Shown piece by piece: positions 13,181-27,200 of a stretch of DNA of 64,000 bases; within the stretch, counting starts at the first letter, position 1, and each line of letters starts with the position of its first letter. The translations under genes were made by a program, and so were the position numbers. This DNA comes from Datnioides undecimradiatus (taxonomy: Eukaryota > Chordata > Actinopteri > Lobotiformes > Datnioididae): NCBI GenBank assembly GCA_008933995.1, contig WARS01000043.1:1092501-1156500 (forward strand). Direction: 5' to 3'. The notes under the pieces were generated by a model. It had not been told where the DNA came from, searched no databases, and worked only from the letters and a program-made list of their open reading frames with translations.

Positions 13181-14514
13181 TGTTGGGCCTCATACAGACA
13201 ACAGGCCCCCGACAAGGTTTATTTAATTGAGGTCTGATACAGATCAAAGATTGCAGACCAACCAAATGGCTGCCTTTTGTTCAAGACCTGGGAGCTAGGT
13301 CACAAAGGTATGCAGGACACCTCCATCCCCATTCACTCTGTTGCCTCTCTGCTGTGCAGCCCCCAGTTGACGGAGCCATTAGCATCCTGGCTGCCTTATC
13401 TAGACCTATGGGCCAGAGCACAGGAGTGGGGGACACCTCCCGCTTCCTACCTGCTCGGCCACCCCCCTGGTGAGCGCTGGGCCCTCAAACGGCACGAAAC
13501 CCACCAACACTCCCTGCTCCATTTGTCTCAGATCAAAGGGCCAGACCAGGAAGGAAGAGCACAGGCTATCTCCGCCTTATCTCCAGCACCCTGCTGTGCG
13601 GGTTAGATGTTTGCAGGTATATTACCTGCACTAACCACAACTAGGTTTCCAGTCTGTTTCTAGTCGGCTTCACCCGGATCCCAGCTAGGCACAACTAAAA
13701 GCGAAGTAAACCACTTCAACCGCTTCCAGTCTGTGTCCAGCCCCGCTAGTCACGACGAAAAAGGAAGTAAACCACATAAGGACCTGAACTATGTGCCAAT
13801 CTCACCCCCGCTGGACAAACTGAGATTCCCTGCCATTAATATTTCCACGATCCGGCGAGAGTCGCCACGCCGCCAAGAGACGCCGGGTTGCCGCCAGCGC
13901 TTAAAGTACCTGCAGACCCAACTTGCCACTTCGCTGATCGGGCGAGGATTGCCTGCCGCCGCCAGCCGCCAGCGCCAAAGTACCTGCAGAAGGAAGGAAG
14001 GACCAAGGCTTCTTTTTCAACTCTTTTGCAACCGGCTGCAGCAACTCCGCCACAGAGCTTACACGGCCCATCGTCAAGTATCCGGAAAGCCGAGGAACCG
14101 AAGCCGACCCAAAGACGGATCCTACACATCTCCCCGTTTAAGGGCACGTAAGAGTTTGATCTGGCAGAGGTAGTTTTTGTGTTTCCATATGAATTTTATT
14201 ACATAAGTTGCTGATTCACAAGTCCCGCGCTCTGAATTAATGGACCAAGCCACATTTGTTTATTTAATCTCTTTGATCGAGGTAACTCACGGCCCAACTT
14301 AATCGAGCCCGAAGAATTTTTCTTTATGTGCTGTGTTTTCCTTCTTCCCCACCGACATCGCACATACACACCGGTGCCATTAATCGTGAAAACTAATTTT
14401 CAGAGACACAGGCTAAGCTCACAGACGCCCACTGCTGTCTTTTTCAAACCTCAAGGGTCATTTCTGACCGCTCTGCACGCACTCCTCTCCTCCCTTACAT
14501 CCAACCTCACCCTC

Positions 14515-14552
<38 letters not shown>

Positions 14553-14959
14553 TATAATCTAGAATAGATACATGATGGATGTCTATTGATTGGAGGTAAG
14601 CATTTATTATTAATTGATATCATTGATTTTAATAAATTCTGTTATGTTTTAAAGAGAAGGTTCGCATTGTTTATACAAGTGTTGTAAAGGCTGGTTAAAG
14701 AGTCAGTGCCCGGATTCACACTCTTCATTGTTCGCCTTTGGTGCATATCAGCATCTCCCAGGCAACGATATCTGTAAGCTTAACGCTTAGAGACTGATTT
14801 AGTGGGTTATTGGTCCCTGATACCGTGGTGGTGCCCTCGCACTATTAATTTATTAATAATAATAGTTTTTCAGTTAATAATTATCATAGATAATTATTAG
14901 TTTTGCTAATAACTCTACCTTATAAGGCACAACAAATGATGCCTATGCGAAGCACAACA
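13181..14959 (+). repeat. right LTR
   Basis: This is the second copy of the 8539-10330 repeat, starting TGTTGGGCC straight after the polypurine tract and ending CAACA. It differs from the left copy by substitutions and by many one- or two-base indels. Beyond CAACA the similarity stops and unrelated flanking DNA begins. Confidence 0.85.
14520..14549. repeat. (AC)15 microsatellite in right LTR
   Basis: This is the counterpart of the 9891-9928 array, four units shorter, showing slippage since the LTRs were identical. Confidence 0.95.
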
Positions 14960-15969
14960 CTTGAAAATTGAATTTTCTGTGCATTTACATGCAGCAGATG
15001 TTTTTGATTGACGGCTGCCTGCTGCGCATTCAGCATCAGCATTTTATGCCCTGTCACTTGTATCTATGTGATCAGGGGCTCTCCTTGGATGTCTAGGACT
15101 CATGACAAGACATTACGACACTTGGCCATCACACCGGATGTATTTATCCCATTTTTAATATCACTATCACAACATCTAGCCCCTGAAACTTGGAAGTTCA
15201 TTCCATATAGTCATGTTTTATGGTTATTTTGCTCTGCCTGGATGAAGATTCACGTCTCCACAATGACTTAAGGATTTAAACACACAAAAAACAGATTTTA
15301 AAAAAGGAGAATAACCGTCTTTTGTCTCCAGTGTGCTAAAGATTAAAGTAGCCAGTTATTTTCTGTGAAACTTAATAGCACTCAGCATCTGGATAATATT
15401 TCCACAGAGGCAATGAGTCTCTCATGAGGCTCTTTTGGTCTGAAAAGAGAGCAGAAACAACAACAAGGTGATTTACTAATGTAATGACAAGTCATTCACC
15501 AATCTCTTCTCTCCATCACAATATGAAAAACCCTAGGAGAGGCTGATTATTTTAGATGAAAGTCGACTACGCAGTCTACTTCCATCAAGCACCACACACT
15601 AAAGGAAACACCGAGATGTGACAGAGCACTCAGTTAAAACATATTCCAAACAATGTAGTGTGCCTGTCTATTTCAGAGATTAAAAGATATTTATTACAGT
15701 CTGATGTCAAAAGATCTACTAGATTTATATCTACATTATAGGCATTTGGCTGACATACTTGTTAAGGGCAACACATGACTTTAAAGTGACATCCATTACT
15801 CTGCATGTTAACCTTTGACGCACAGAGAGCTTTTCAGCAAAGATGCTGGTTTAGTTGTGTAAGAGCCCTGCTGTTCATATGAATCACCTGCTGAAAACCT
15901 TTAATAATGCTCCAGCTTGGAAAATGTCATACAGCTTACAGTGTGCTACGCTGCTGATTTTGATGTATA

Positions 15970-16005
15970 AGATAGATAGATACTTTATTAATCCCGAGGG
16001 CAGGA
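15970..16005 (-). mobile_element. LINE 3' end with GATA tail
   Basis: On the minus strand this reads CCTGCCCTCGGGATTAATAA AG then TATC units. This is the widespread teleost LINE 3' terminus with a tetranucleotide tail. Only the last 35 bp or so are present, so it is a severe 5' truncation or a microsatellite founder. The family is not assigned. Confidence 0.6.
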
Positions 16006-19000
16006 ATGCGTACATGCATATATGGGTTTAAACATTTTCACCTGCAGAGTCCTTTCAAGATACTACGGTTAATGTGTCAGTTTGTGAGTCAAAATATATT
16101 TTATATTCAGCTTTTCAAAAAAAGAAAATGGCTATTGATTTAAATTCACACCGTGAGTAAACCCTGTGCTTTTGCAGGTCACAGTAGTTATCCACAAGGC
16201 CACAAAGTTGTTTCAGGTGAGGCGCTTTTAAGAACAAACTACTGCAGAACTTGGATAGATTCACGCTGTCCTCTGAAGTTTGACAGCTGCTGTAGTTCGG
16301 ACAGACATTTTTATGTTACAACTGAGGAAAGCTTCGTTCGTTTCTTTTCAGTTTTGAATTTACAGTATGCCACATTTGAATGGCACAGTCTGGAAGAGGA
16401 ACGGTATGCAGACAACGAGGACACTATTCTTTTGATGTGGGGTGTAACGTAATGACCTGGCGTGTCAGTGATCCATATAATACACCTGAACATGCAGTAA
16501 ACTCCAAACTGTTCTTGTGTCCTTTCTATTTGTCCAAGTCTGGTACATACTTTCTCTCTGCATGTATTCCTTTATGCAAATAAAACCAAGAAACCATAAA
16601 CTACATTCCATCCATAAACTCATATGATGAGTGATTACAACTAATATGCAACAGCACATTTATTCCGAGGAAGCGAACACACAAAAAATATGAGTCGCCA
16701 CTGGAGGAACAACCCGAGCACTATGAATCATAAATTATTAGTTCCTGAATAACCCCGACTTGGAGGACTATGGAGAAGATAATGATGAGCTTGCTGGAGA
16801 ACAGAATCGTTAGGTAATGATTTGCCTGGCGAGCATCTGTGAATCCAAATAATGACCACTTTCACACGAGGTGTCCCTTGATTGACTCAAGACCAGTCGT
16901 GAGTCAGACAAACAGACAGGATGAGCCAGTTTAAAGTAGTGATGGAACAGGAAATGATTCTCTTTTGGACCCAAGACCCCAGATAAGATCCAGCGAAATC
17001 AGAAATCTTTATGAATGTCATTTCGCGTGCAATCAAAAGATTTCAACCCTGAATAATCTTCAATTACTTCTTTATCATAGTTATATATGCCCATATGTCC
17101 AATTCGTACTAGTGAAAATGCAACCACTGCCTAAATATCTAAACTCAGGCAGTACATCCCATAACTTGCTGAGCAAAGGACAGAGTATGGAGCGTATATT
17201 TAATTTTATCCAATGACTGGTTTTACTTGCAGGGCAGCAATCTTTTTGTGAGAGCAGCTGTTGACATGTTTTGTATGGAAAGCTCCACCTCCAAGTGCCG
17301 AAGCCACATTTTTCTTCAAAAATCTGCCTCAAGAGAAGCCAAACCATTTAACATCAGCGGTACAAATTCAAACAGATCCCTGCTCTTTCTCTCGTTCCCA
17401 AAAGCACAACAGATTCCACTTTTGCTCCCCGGTGTTCATGTCAAGAGGCTTGTCATTCAGTGGACTGCCACTCACGCGGTTGGCTTTTCAGTCGGTTAAT
17501 GATCTATCCTGAATATTCTGCGGCTGTCTCTGTGTATCTGGCCAAAGAGCGAGGATGATCCTCTTGCTGCTTCCATCTATCCTCCCAGGGGTTTTTTTTT
17601 TTTAAATGATGATAATGCCACCCAGGCCCCCCTCCGGAGTAGCCATCAAACTCCCTAATGGCCCTCCTGGAGCACTGTTGTGAACTCGTCGCCGTTTTGA
17701 CAGAAACATGAAGGAAAAAAAAAAAATAAATTCTTGGTATCATTGATGAATGCTCCTTTTATCCCTTCATTCAAAAGAATTTCTTAGATGTGACTAAAAA
17801 GATTGTCATCCTTGGTGCATCCAATATGTTTGCTTAATGTGTTTCTGACTTACTCAATTTCGGTTTATCAACCTGTGAACAAGTGTGCGAAAGAACCGTG
17901 ATGCTTTTCTGAAATTGGACTGAGAATGACTAAAACATACATGACTATGAAAAAAAGACCCATGATGATTTTACTGCTCCAGAGTCGCAAAGAAACACCA
18001 CTCATCTGGGGAGTATTAAATTCTTCCACGTGGGCAAAATTGACTGGAAACTGGTGTGGAGCAGCTGGAGAAGATAAAAGAAAAAGAAGCCTGAACCTGG
18101 CATGAAAACCACCTCAGTGTATGGTGCTGCAAGACTTAGTTTTCGCCAGAATCAAAGCCACGCGCACGTAACACCACATTTGCTCGAGTTGCGAAGCACC
18201 AACGTCGCCGGGGTCAGGGGTTTGATTCCCACAAGGATTACACGTGTACGATGTGTTTACTTCAAACCCTTTTGGACAATCTGCCAAGTTGTGCTTATGC
18301 TACGAAGAAAAAGTAATGATATAGTTTAATTGAAGATGTTTTCTTGGCTTCTTGTTGGCTGCTGAGAAGAAAAAAAGAAAATGCAGCAAGCCAGGCGCCA
18401 TCATTGACAGGCTGTGTTCACAGGAGTTATTTATGAAGTCTTGATTGCTCCCCAGACAGCTAAGCAATGGTGTGAAAGTTATTTATTGTGGCTGGATATG
18501 TATAATAGGCTTGTGATTAGTTCAGGTAGGTTATGGTGGTGTAGCATGAGAATACTGTCGGCAATTACATGTGAGAGTGGGCTGCTGCATTTCACCAGGC
18601 CTAAACACTGAACTGCTCTGCTCCCCTGGTGTTCATGCTACTACTATCTGCCCTCATTATCTTTATTGCTTCTCCACCATGTGAGGACTCCCTATTGATT
18701 GAAAATATGTGCTTATACATGTTTTCTAGATCAGAAAGCCTTTAATCACCGTGTACGGTAAAGGCACTGGATTTTTCCTTGTGCCACAGGACATTTGCCA
18801 TACTGAGAACTTAAAGGATTAAATTTTACATGCTATGAGCTGTTAACCCTTATCCGTGAAAATGGGTGCAAGAAGTGTAAATACTGTTAGCTTACATCTT
18901 AAAAGTGGAAACCATATATCTAATGCATGGAATACCATTAAAGTTAATAGATTTTTTTCAAATCCAGCCCTTCTGTTATTCCCATCATAAAAAATGCCCT

Positions 19001-19231
19001 AGATCCCATCGATTTACCCATGATCTTTTAATATGCATTGTATGTCCCATCATGGTGCTATGTCATTAGTTTTTCATACTACTAGATTCTATGATTTAAA
19101 CACCATATGCAACGATCTCAAGCACCGCAGCCTCAAATAAATGGCCAAACAAACAAATCCTATGGCGTCATGTGTGGGAAAAAAACAAATATCTTGAGAA
19201 AATGTTGGAAAATGGTCAGAAATTGAGTTTA

Positions 19232-19234
<3 letters not shown>

Positions 19235-19322
<88 letters not shown>

Positions 19323-19332
19323 TATATATATT
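19235..19332. repeat. (AT)n array, about 98 bp
   Basis: A nearly pure AT dinucleotide array with one break at about 19315. Its translation as alternating Ile-Tyr makes a spurious frame. Confidence 0.97.
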
Positions 19333-19731
19333 GTATGTATCTTATTTCAGCATCGGGGAAGTCTAATAAACAAGGGCTCAACACAATCAACAAAGCCCGA
19401 AGGCGACCAAGAGCCTAGATACCTGATCTCAGCAAAATCACTTCAGTCACAGAGTCGGTCAATATGGAGTGGAGTCACAGAGCGGTCTCAAAGAGTCTAA
19501 AGGTACAATTTTACCCTTAAATACAAACACAACTAACACAAAATGGAAACTACAAGCTCAAGTCTTAACAGCAGAATTCCATTGTCTCGCTGAATTGCAG
19601 TGGTCCATTTGCTTCGCTTCTCTAAAGCCTTCGGCACTTTGTAAAAACCAGAGTCCCGCTTCCTTCTGAATCCATTTGTTCAGTCAATTGCACAACAAGT
19701 ATAACATTTAAGCAGTGTTTTGTTTGTGGGA

Positions 19732-19759
19732 TTTTTTTTTGGGGGGGGGGGGGGGGGGG
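19732..19759. repeat. T9G19 homopolymer tract
   Basis: Nine T are followed directly by nineteen G. The G run could form a G-quadruplex. Its true length is uncertain because such runs assemble poorly. Confidence 0.9.
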
Positions 19760-21236
19760 CTTCAAATTCCTATCTTTGTCACACAGGAAAGAGAAACCAT
19801 GAAGACGCCTAACACGTTCCCAGCCTGCTTGCATATCAGAGTGAGCCATTAAAATGCATATAGATGCTTTCCAGCCCAGTAGACAGACTCGGGAAATATC
19901 ACTGAGTTCAAGATGTGTTTTAACAGACACAAGATCACAATGAGACCAAGATGCTCTTTAGGATAAGCTGCTTCACCAAAATTACCTTGAAAGCATGTTT
20001 CAGACATCGACAATGAATCTGTACAACGCAACACAGGATGCAAGAGCAATCAAAGGGTAACCGTGGCTGCCATGTGAGATAAAACCGCAATTAAAATGAA
20101 TTTTGCTGGCGTTTGTTTTGAATTGTGTGCCAATCTGGTCAAAAGAGTATGAATTTAAATGTGCTTACTACTCAGCATGGGTTGAAATAGCATTGTCAAG
20201 CGCAGGAAATGCAGGATGGCAGAAACAGGGCCCAAAAGCCGACAGCTGAGGCAGAATGTGACAGTTTGGTGATTAGCTGCTGAAGTTAAAGTATATTTAT
20301 ATATATATACACTTACAGGCAGGTGCAGGTACCGGTAGAGATTCCAGTTAGCAGGATACAGGGTAACATGCACGAAAACAGGACATGAGGTAAATTTTAA
20401 ATTCACAGAGGAACAGTAAGAGGAAGGGGATTGGTAACTGTAGAGAGCAGCAGAGAGTTTCTAAACTGCAGCTGGGGGGGATGGGTGTGGAAGCTCAGGA
20501 GGTGACTGCGAGGCTAATGAGAAGTAGGAACAGGTGTGTGGGTGTGGCAGTTGGGTCATGGGAAAAAGGAGGGAAAGTCCATCTGGTGGACTGGTGAAGA
20601 ATGCCAGCGAGTGTGTTTGAGGAAGTGGGAAAGTGGCTGGAGAGAGGGACAAAGAGGCAGATTGTGACAAGCATTTCATCTGGTGGGAATTAGTGCTAAC
20701 GTCAGCAAACCAGGCACACTACATGTACTGTAGCTCCCACTTTCCAAGTAAAATAGAAACTTAAGAGCCTGATGGGTCCTCCCAAATGTTGAATGTTACA
20801 AAGGGACAGATGGCTGAGCTTGTTGAAAAAGCGCCTTGTAAAATGCCTTTTAGCAACGTGTGTTGTGTGCTACACTATGACGTGCAGCCCACCACAGAAG
20901 TTGACAGCTCGTCTCCTAGCAACACCAGCCCTTAAACGTTCATCAAATGTTGCAACACCCACCCAGAGGCCTGAAGCTTAAACGACATTTCCAAAAATAT
21001 GTCCGAAAAACTGTTTTATTTGTCCTTGATAAATGGGTGAAAATGCACAATAGCTGCAGCGTCGTTACATTTTATATTTCTTTACACAAATAGTGAGCAG
21101 GATGCAAATTCCAGCTCGACTTTAAATGCAGAATTACCTCCGCGGTGGGATGTAAAATCATTTTGTATGCTACTTGTGACACCGGGCACATATTCCAGCA
21201 TAAACACAGCAAATGCTCATAAACACATACATAAAC

Positions 21237-21259
21237 ATACACACACACACACACACACA
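21237..21259. repeat. (CA)n microsatellite
   Basis: A short CA run flanked by CATA units. Confidence 0.9.
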
Positions 21260-24200
21260 TACACTGTGAATTGTTATGTATCCACACACAACCTTGGATG
21301 CCACAGTGAGCTGATCGCCCTGCAAACAAACCTCTGCCTGCTGCATTCAAATGTCAGATTGTCTCACTGGGACGCTCTCTTTAACTGACATATGTCACCG
21401 CCCCCCCCCCCAGTTTGCCAGTGACCACTTCAGGCTATTTCCTCTTCTGTTAATTGCTTGAGGCACCCACTACCATCTTGCCTCTTTTTTCTCTGGGATT
21501 AGAGGGGCGCGAGGCCCCAAAGATGTGCCAGCGTCCCCTGATGAATGAACAGCAACTAGAATACAAAACAGACACACCGGGGTGTCCTGCAAGTGACACA
21601 TTCATAAATGTCATAAAAGGATTGCATCAAATGTGATCAAAAATGCAGTTTATGCATCAAATATGGGTTTGTTAATATTTAAAGCGCTGGTAACATTTTG
21701 AGTTTTCAACTCGTGCTTTCTATGCTCTTTGCTTCTTATCCGGCGCTTGTGGACAACCTTGATCAGACAAATGATTTCATCCTGTTACTGCTCTGTACAG
21801 TGACAAAGGACAAAGAACACAGAGGCATGGTTGTCAAGGCAACATGGTTATAGAAGGCAAACAGCAGATGTGTACGCACACACACTCGCACTTACGCACT
21901 CACTCACTCTTTGTCAATGACAGCTTTGCCTGGCTTTAGGATATTCAATCTGTGAGGCTCTGGCAGCATTACAGTATTGTCATTAGAGGCGATGTCGAGG
22001 ACTACGTGCAAGGCTAAGGATACACAAAAGACGCGCAAAGCCACTCGCCGTCCCTTCATACACGCAAATATTCTCCATGTGTGCCGCGTCTGCAAGATCA
22101 AAAGAACCAAAGGTTTTGGTTTTTTTTTCTCTTTTGAAAGCAGGACACCTACTCACAGCATAATTGAAGTCAAGAAAGTTAAGTGACAGTTCACTCGGAT
22201 CACAGCATTTATTTACTCTTAATTCTTACCTTACGTGGTGTGGAGCCATGTAGATTATTTGCCCTGGTGTTTTGAGTTCTCTACCCCTGTGGTTTCCGCT
22301 CCAGCCCTGTGAAGATGATGCGAGTAGAAGTTGTTTTGTGGTCAGAGTAAATGACAAAATAACTGTTTTGGCAACTAGAGAACATTCCTAAGGTTCCAGA
22401 AAGACTGTTGTCATGGTTAAAGTTTTGCCTGTGTGTTTTAAAGGACTCTAAATTACAGTGTGCATTATGTCTGCTGGCAACATTTTTTCTTTTTTTTTCA
22501 ATAGAGGACGCACAGCAAGTTAGAGTCAAGGTCCTGGTGGATGGTAGGCATACAAAGTGCAGGGCACTGACAACAAAACCAGTATGTTTGCTCTTGAAGT
22601 CAAGAATGTGGTTAGCTTTAGAAACAGGAGCACTGTGGGGGTTTTTAGAAAAGGATTGTGGTTTTCTATTAATGCTGTTAAATGCTGTTAATGTCAATGT
22701 TCTGCCAATACATCGTGTGTTATGCTTGATCTTGCTTTATAGAACTTAAATCCTTTCTTAACTTAATTACTACAAGAGTGCCTGGACATTGCCAATAAGG
22801 AAACATAAACCATGAGAAGAGGAAGCACTTATATTTTGAGACTGTATTGAACAACAATGTCTTGCTCTTTCAGTCAGAGGACATTTTTTACATAACATCA
22901 TTTGCAAGTGGTTGTACTTTAGGAAAATACAGCGTGGGTCACATTAAGCACATGAAGTAACGACCGCCTCTGTCGTTTTCCCGGTTTGCAAAACCACTTT
23001 GTACAAATCGACGATCCACAGATTTAGCTGTGGACAGATTCAGTCATATTTATATTACTTTCTATACTTAAGACATGAAAATGCAGTCAAGTGTCAACCA
23101 GTTCATCATAATTGATGACATAGGCATATATTTTTATATAGCACTAATCTTCTCTCGTAACTTTTAGTGATCTGCCTTGCACAGGACACCTCCAAGGCAG
23201 TTTTGTCAACACCCAACTGCTCTCTTGCTGCCAGTGTGGCTTTTTTTTTACCCTTCGCTTCAACTGTTTTGCAGCTTCTTTGACCCTTGCACTGTGCACT
23301 GTTGGCTGTTTGTAATGTTAATGTCTAGGAATACCGTTGCGGATTTCACACTGGTTAAGGTCGACTAAATTTATTCTACCCCATTAAAAATGACCGTGGC
23401 TCATGCTGAAATGCAGATCCTTCAAAACCTTTTTTCATCTCCCTCTTGCTCTTTATATTTTTGTTTGAAGTTATACAGCCATACAGTATTTTTGTTTAAA
23501 TGTATGCCGGTCCACACGTATACACACACAGAGAGTTGAACTTTTGAAGTGAGTGAACTTTTGAAGAGTTCATCCAGTCCAAGGAGTAATGCAAGTAAGC
23601 AAGTGGATTGAGCTGTGCGCTCTCATTCGCTCTCATTGATCTTGTTAATTTCGTTTTTGTTACTCCACTGCTGAGACGCAAAGTGAAGTTAGTTAGTTCG
23701 TTAGAAACGTTATGGTCCACAATGTGGAAAACTGTCTTTAGTTTCACAAAAAAGCAGCAGAAGTTTTGAAGACAAACAACAATTGCATCAAAAAATGCAG
23801 GGTGTCCATAGTCTACAGGGGTTAAAGATGAGTCATAGATATTGGAAAAAGAGAGAGGGAGCATTATCTCAGGCTACACTTGAACATGAAACTTAAAACA
23901 AGCTGGTGTTTGAGACACAGCCAACTAAGGTACAGCCTCAGCTATGTTTTTCAGGTCAGTCAGTCAAAGAAATCCAAGCAATCAAAGCAAATAGAAAGTT
24001 TCCCTTCACCTAAAAGTTCCTGTTTTTAAGCAAACCTGAAAAAAATTAACATTATTGTAAAGTACATTTTCACATATTTCTTGTACCTTGTATTATGACA
24101 AATAAAAAAGTGGTACTGCATTTCGCGGCCTATTGTAATTATCATTCTCAAAAAAGGTGATTGCCATGAGGCTGCAACTCTGGTCTGATGTAATCTGTTA

Positions 24201-27200
24201 TTTGACTGAATAACTTAGTAGTACAGTGTATGACTTGGCTGCTATATGATTTAGTCTGGGCATTACATTGAATTCATAGGCTTGACATAGACATAAATTC
24301 ACATGGTGATAAGGTTAATGCTCCTGATTGAGGTCTATGTTGATAATAGAGGGGTGTGTTTTTTATAATAGCGCTTTCTGTAATGAAGGTAGTTGTAATT
24401 ATTTTACTAACTGCTAAAATGTCAGCTGCAATTTGATCCTGTTCAGTTCAAACTGCAACGTGGCAGTCTTTGTTAAATGTGTGATATCACCTCAAAACAG
24501 GCATTTACTTTGAGTGTGCAAATGTACTGCAAACATTACATGCATTACCTGCAACAACAAAAGGCTATAATGTACAATAATAATAAACTGATATCATGGT
24601 GGTGCAAGTGCGCATCACAAAGGTTGTTTTCTGTTGTGGTTAAATGACAGCTGGGAGTTGAAGTTAAGGTGCAAGGTGCAAAAGGCCATATGCAGAGCTG
24701 TGAGTGCTGGCACTAATATACATAGACATGGCTGCAAAAGAGGAGCCATGGCATCATCGTGATGTCACAAAACACACGTTTTGATCAGGCAAATCTTATT
24801 TTGACTGTGCTTAGACCACAGTCAGGTCACATGGACACAGCACATTTGAAAATGTACTTTTTGTCCATTTCTATTTAGTGAAAAGGGATATCTACCTATG
24901 TTGTACTCTGACACCAGTGTGGTATCACAAAGAAAATAACAAATTTTAAAGGAAAGGGAATTTTCATAAAGTGTTGAGACAACATAACATCCTCAGTGCT
25001 ACTCGGCAGAGATTCCCTAGTGTCTTTAATGGAGGGATGAACGGTATTCTTCCAAAAATATTCCCTTATTTGGTAATTTGATGATCATGGTATAGAGCAC
25101 TGTCTAATAAGTTCAGAATCTCCCACAGAGGTGTTCAACTGGGTAGAGATCAGGAGATGTAGACGTGAAGATTATCCACATCAATTTCATACTCATTAAA
25201 CCATTCAGTGACCCCTTGAGTCCTGTGTGGAAGCATTTGCATTCATTATATCTCTCCTCTCATTTATTCAGGTACTCCATACATTTCTTGCTCGTCTGTG
25301 TCTGCCTTTTAAAGAGAGATTATTATTTTTTTTTTAAATATGATTATTTTTAAACTTGAAAAGTGTAATACAATTTTAAATAAGCCGAGCACTCGCCACT
25401 CCCGGTCATTCACATCAGTGAGCACTACATCCATCAGACATACATGTTTAAGAAGAATCGCAGTCATCAAGGTCATATATGATCTGTAGTTCCAAAGGCA
25501 GCTTGATTTGTTGTTTGAGACTTGAGGACCTTTCACCAAGAGGCTTCATTAGTTTGTCCACCCAGTTACACGTAAGTCCCACCAATCAGTGCATTTTTTA
25601 ACATAATATAGCAATGTGGACAGTCTCAGGGCGCTCACAGTAAGGACGTATACCTAATAAATGATTCATATATTCATTTCAGCTTTCCCTTGCTGAATCC
25701 ATTGCCAGTCATTGTCTCTTAAAGAATACGCTCCAACAATGTCACTAAGATTCAATTTAAATTGTAGCTTAAATTTTCAACATTTATTCAAGCATCAAAT
25801 ATGTATTGTGTTAAAATTACAATGACTTAGCTCCATATTGACAAATATTACAATGTCAGTGTTTTGTGCTCAGAACAATGCATGATGCAAAACACAGTGA
25901 AGTGATTTCTCATTCCGTGTTCAATAAATAACAGACATGTTGTAGAGAATGATTATATGCAGACATCAGGATTGACAGTAGCGCAGTGTTGGTGAAGGAG
26001 TAGCGTGTCACCCCTGACTGACTGACTGAAATTTGCCTCTAAGTGACTCCGGTGCGAACTAATAAGAAGTCTTTTCATGTGTGTCTTGTGTTAATAAATG
26101 CTCCAATACTGTCAAAATAAAAATGCCTCTGCTAGGTCAGCAGAGACATGCAGATAAAAGATGATTCTCGGATTTTGTATGCAACCGCCAAAACAGCAAA
26201 TTCAGAACAAGGGGCTTTTTTATTTTTTTCTTGTACAGCGATGATGATCAATCAATCATGGTCAATCTTAAGGCCTTTTTTGCGCTGAGTGAGATTTGTC
26301 AGAAATAAAAGTCAAACAGCATCCATTGGTCTCCTGTGAAACACATTTCTTATGTTTGTCAAGCTTCATTAATCTCCTCATTCAATCACATCCAGAGCAG
26401 TCCTTGAAAATACTTTCCACTTTCACAACTGGTCCTTCGAGGCACTCTGAGAAACGTACCGGGAGAGGCGGAGAGAGAAGGGTTGGTAGAGTGAGGGAGT
26501 GAAAACTCTCAGATTGATTTTCCCATCATGACTTGAAATAGCATATTTATTGATTGCTTATAGGGAAGGGGAGGGGTGAAGGGTGAAGGTCGCTGAAGAA
26601 TGATGTGATGTTGGTAAAGTCAGTCAGGCTTTTCTCTCAGCTTATTTAGGTCAGCACAGGTCCCCTGAAAGGTTAGGTGCTGACCCCTCCGCTACAAGGA
26701 TGCAACATAAACTGTCTGAAAACTAATTGATGTTCTTTGTATTTAAAAGATCAATAATGTTACACTGTGCATTGATGTTGGGGATCCAGAGGTTTAATGC
26801 TATATGTTTAAGTACCAGAGGGGAACTATGATGTGTGCATGAAAGAAAAGATTATGCTTTAATTCTCCAGCAACTTTTAAGGTGGAATGTTTTTTTGCCT
26901 GTTACTTAATACATGGGTTGACGATGTGAATCAGTCCAATGTGCAAAAACGTTCGATTCCATTTGTTCTTATGGGTTCTCTTGCATAATATATGCTTGTG
27001 ATGATTAGATCTTGAACCGCTTAAAGAAAAATGTACATGAATTCCAACTGGATTACAGAAATATAATAATGCTGTGCTCCAGCATTACACTACACCTGCG
27101 CTGAAATAATTCAGCTGCTTTAAAAGGTGAAAAAAACGCTTAATACTTCATGGCTGAAAAGCTTTTGTTTGTTAGGCCATATGTTAATATTGTATGGGTT

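Larger units (their letters stand above)
8539..14959 (+). mobile_element. LTR retrotransposon, apparently non-autonomous
   Basis: Two direct repeats of about 1.79 and 1.78 kb enclose about 2.85 kb. The outer ends read TGTT...CAACA, giving a TG...CA terminus. A TGGTGCCCC primer-binding-site candidate lies 3 bp inside the left LTR, and a purine run AAAGGGGGA abuts the right LTR. Possible target duplications are weak (TTTG before, CTTG after). I find no protease, reverse transcriptase, RNase H, integrase or envelope signature inside, so mobilisation would need enzymes supplied in trans. The superfamily is not determined (Gypsy or ERV are possible). Confidence 0.85.

Noticed and set aside
18185..18240. 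tRNA B-box-like GGTTTGATTCC, possible SINE head
   Set aside because: No matching A box at the right spacing, no cloverleaf, no tail or target duplication.
19172..19366. Frame with alternating Ile-Tyr
   Set aside because: Product of the (AT)n microsatellite.
22281..22749. Overlapping long frames on both strands (138 and 113 codons)
   Set aside because: Neither shows a domain, and the splice-like AG before 22503 has no partner exon I can find.
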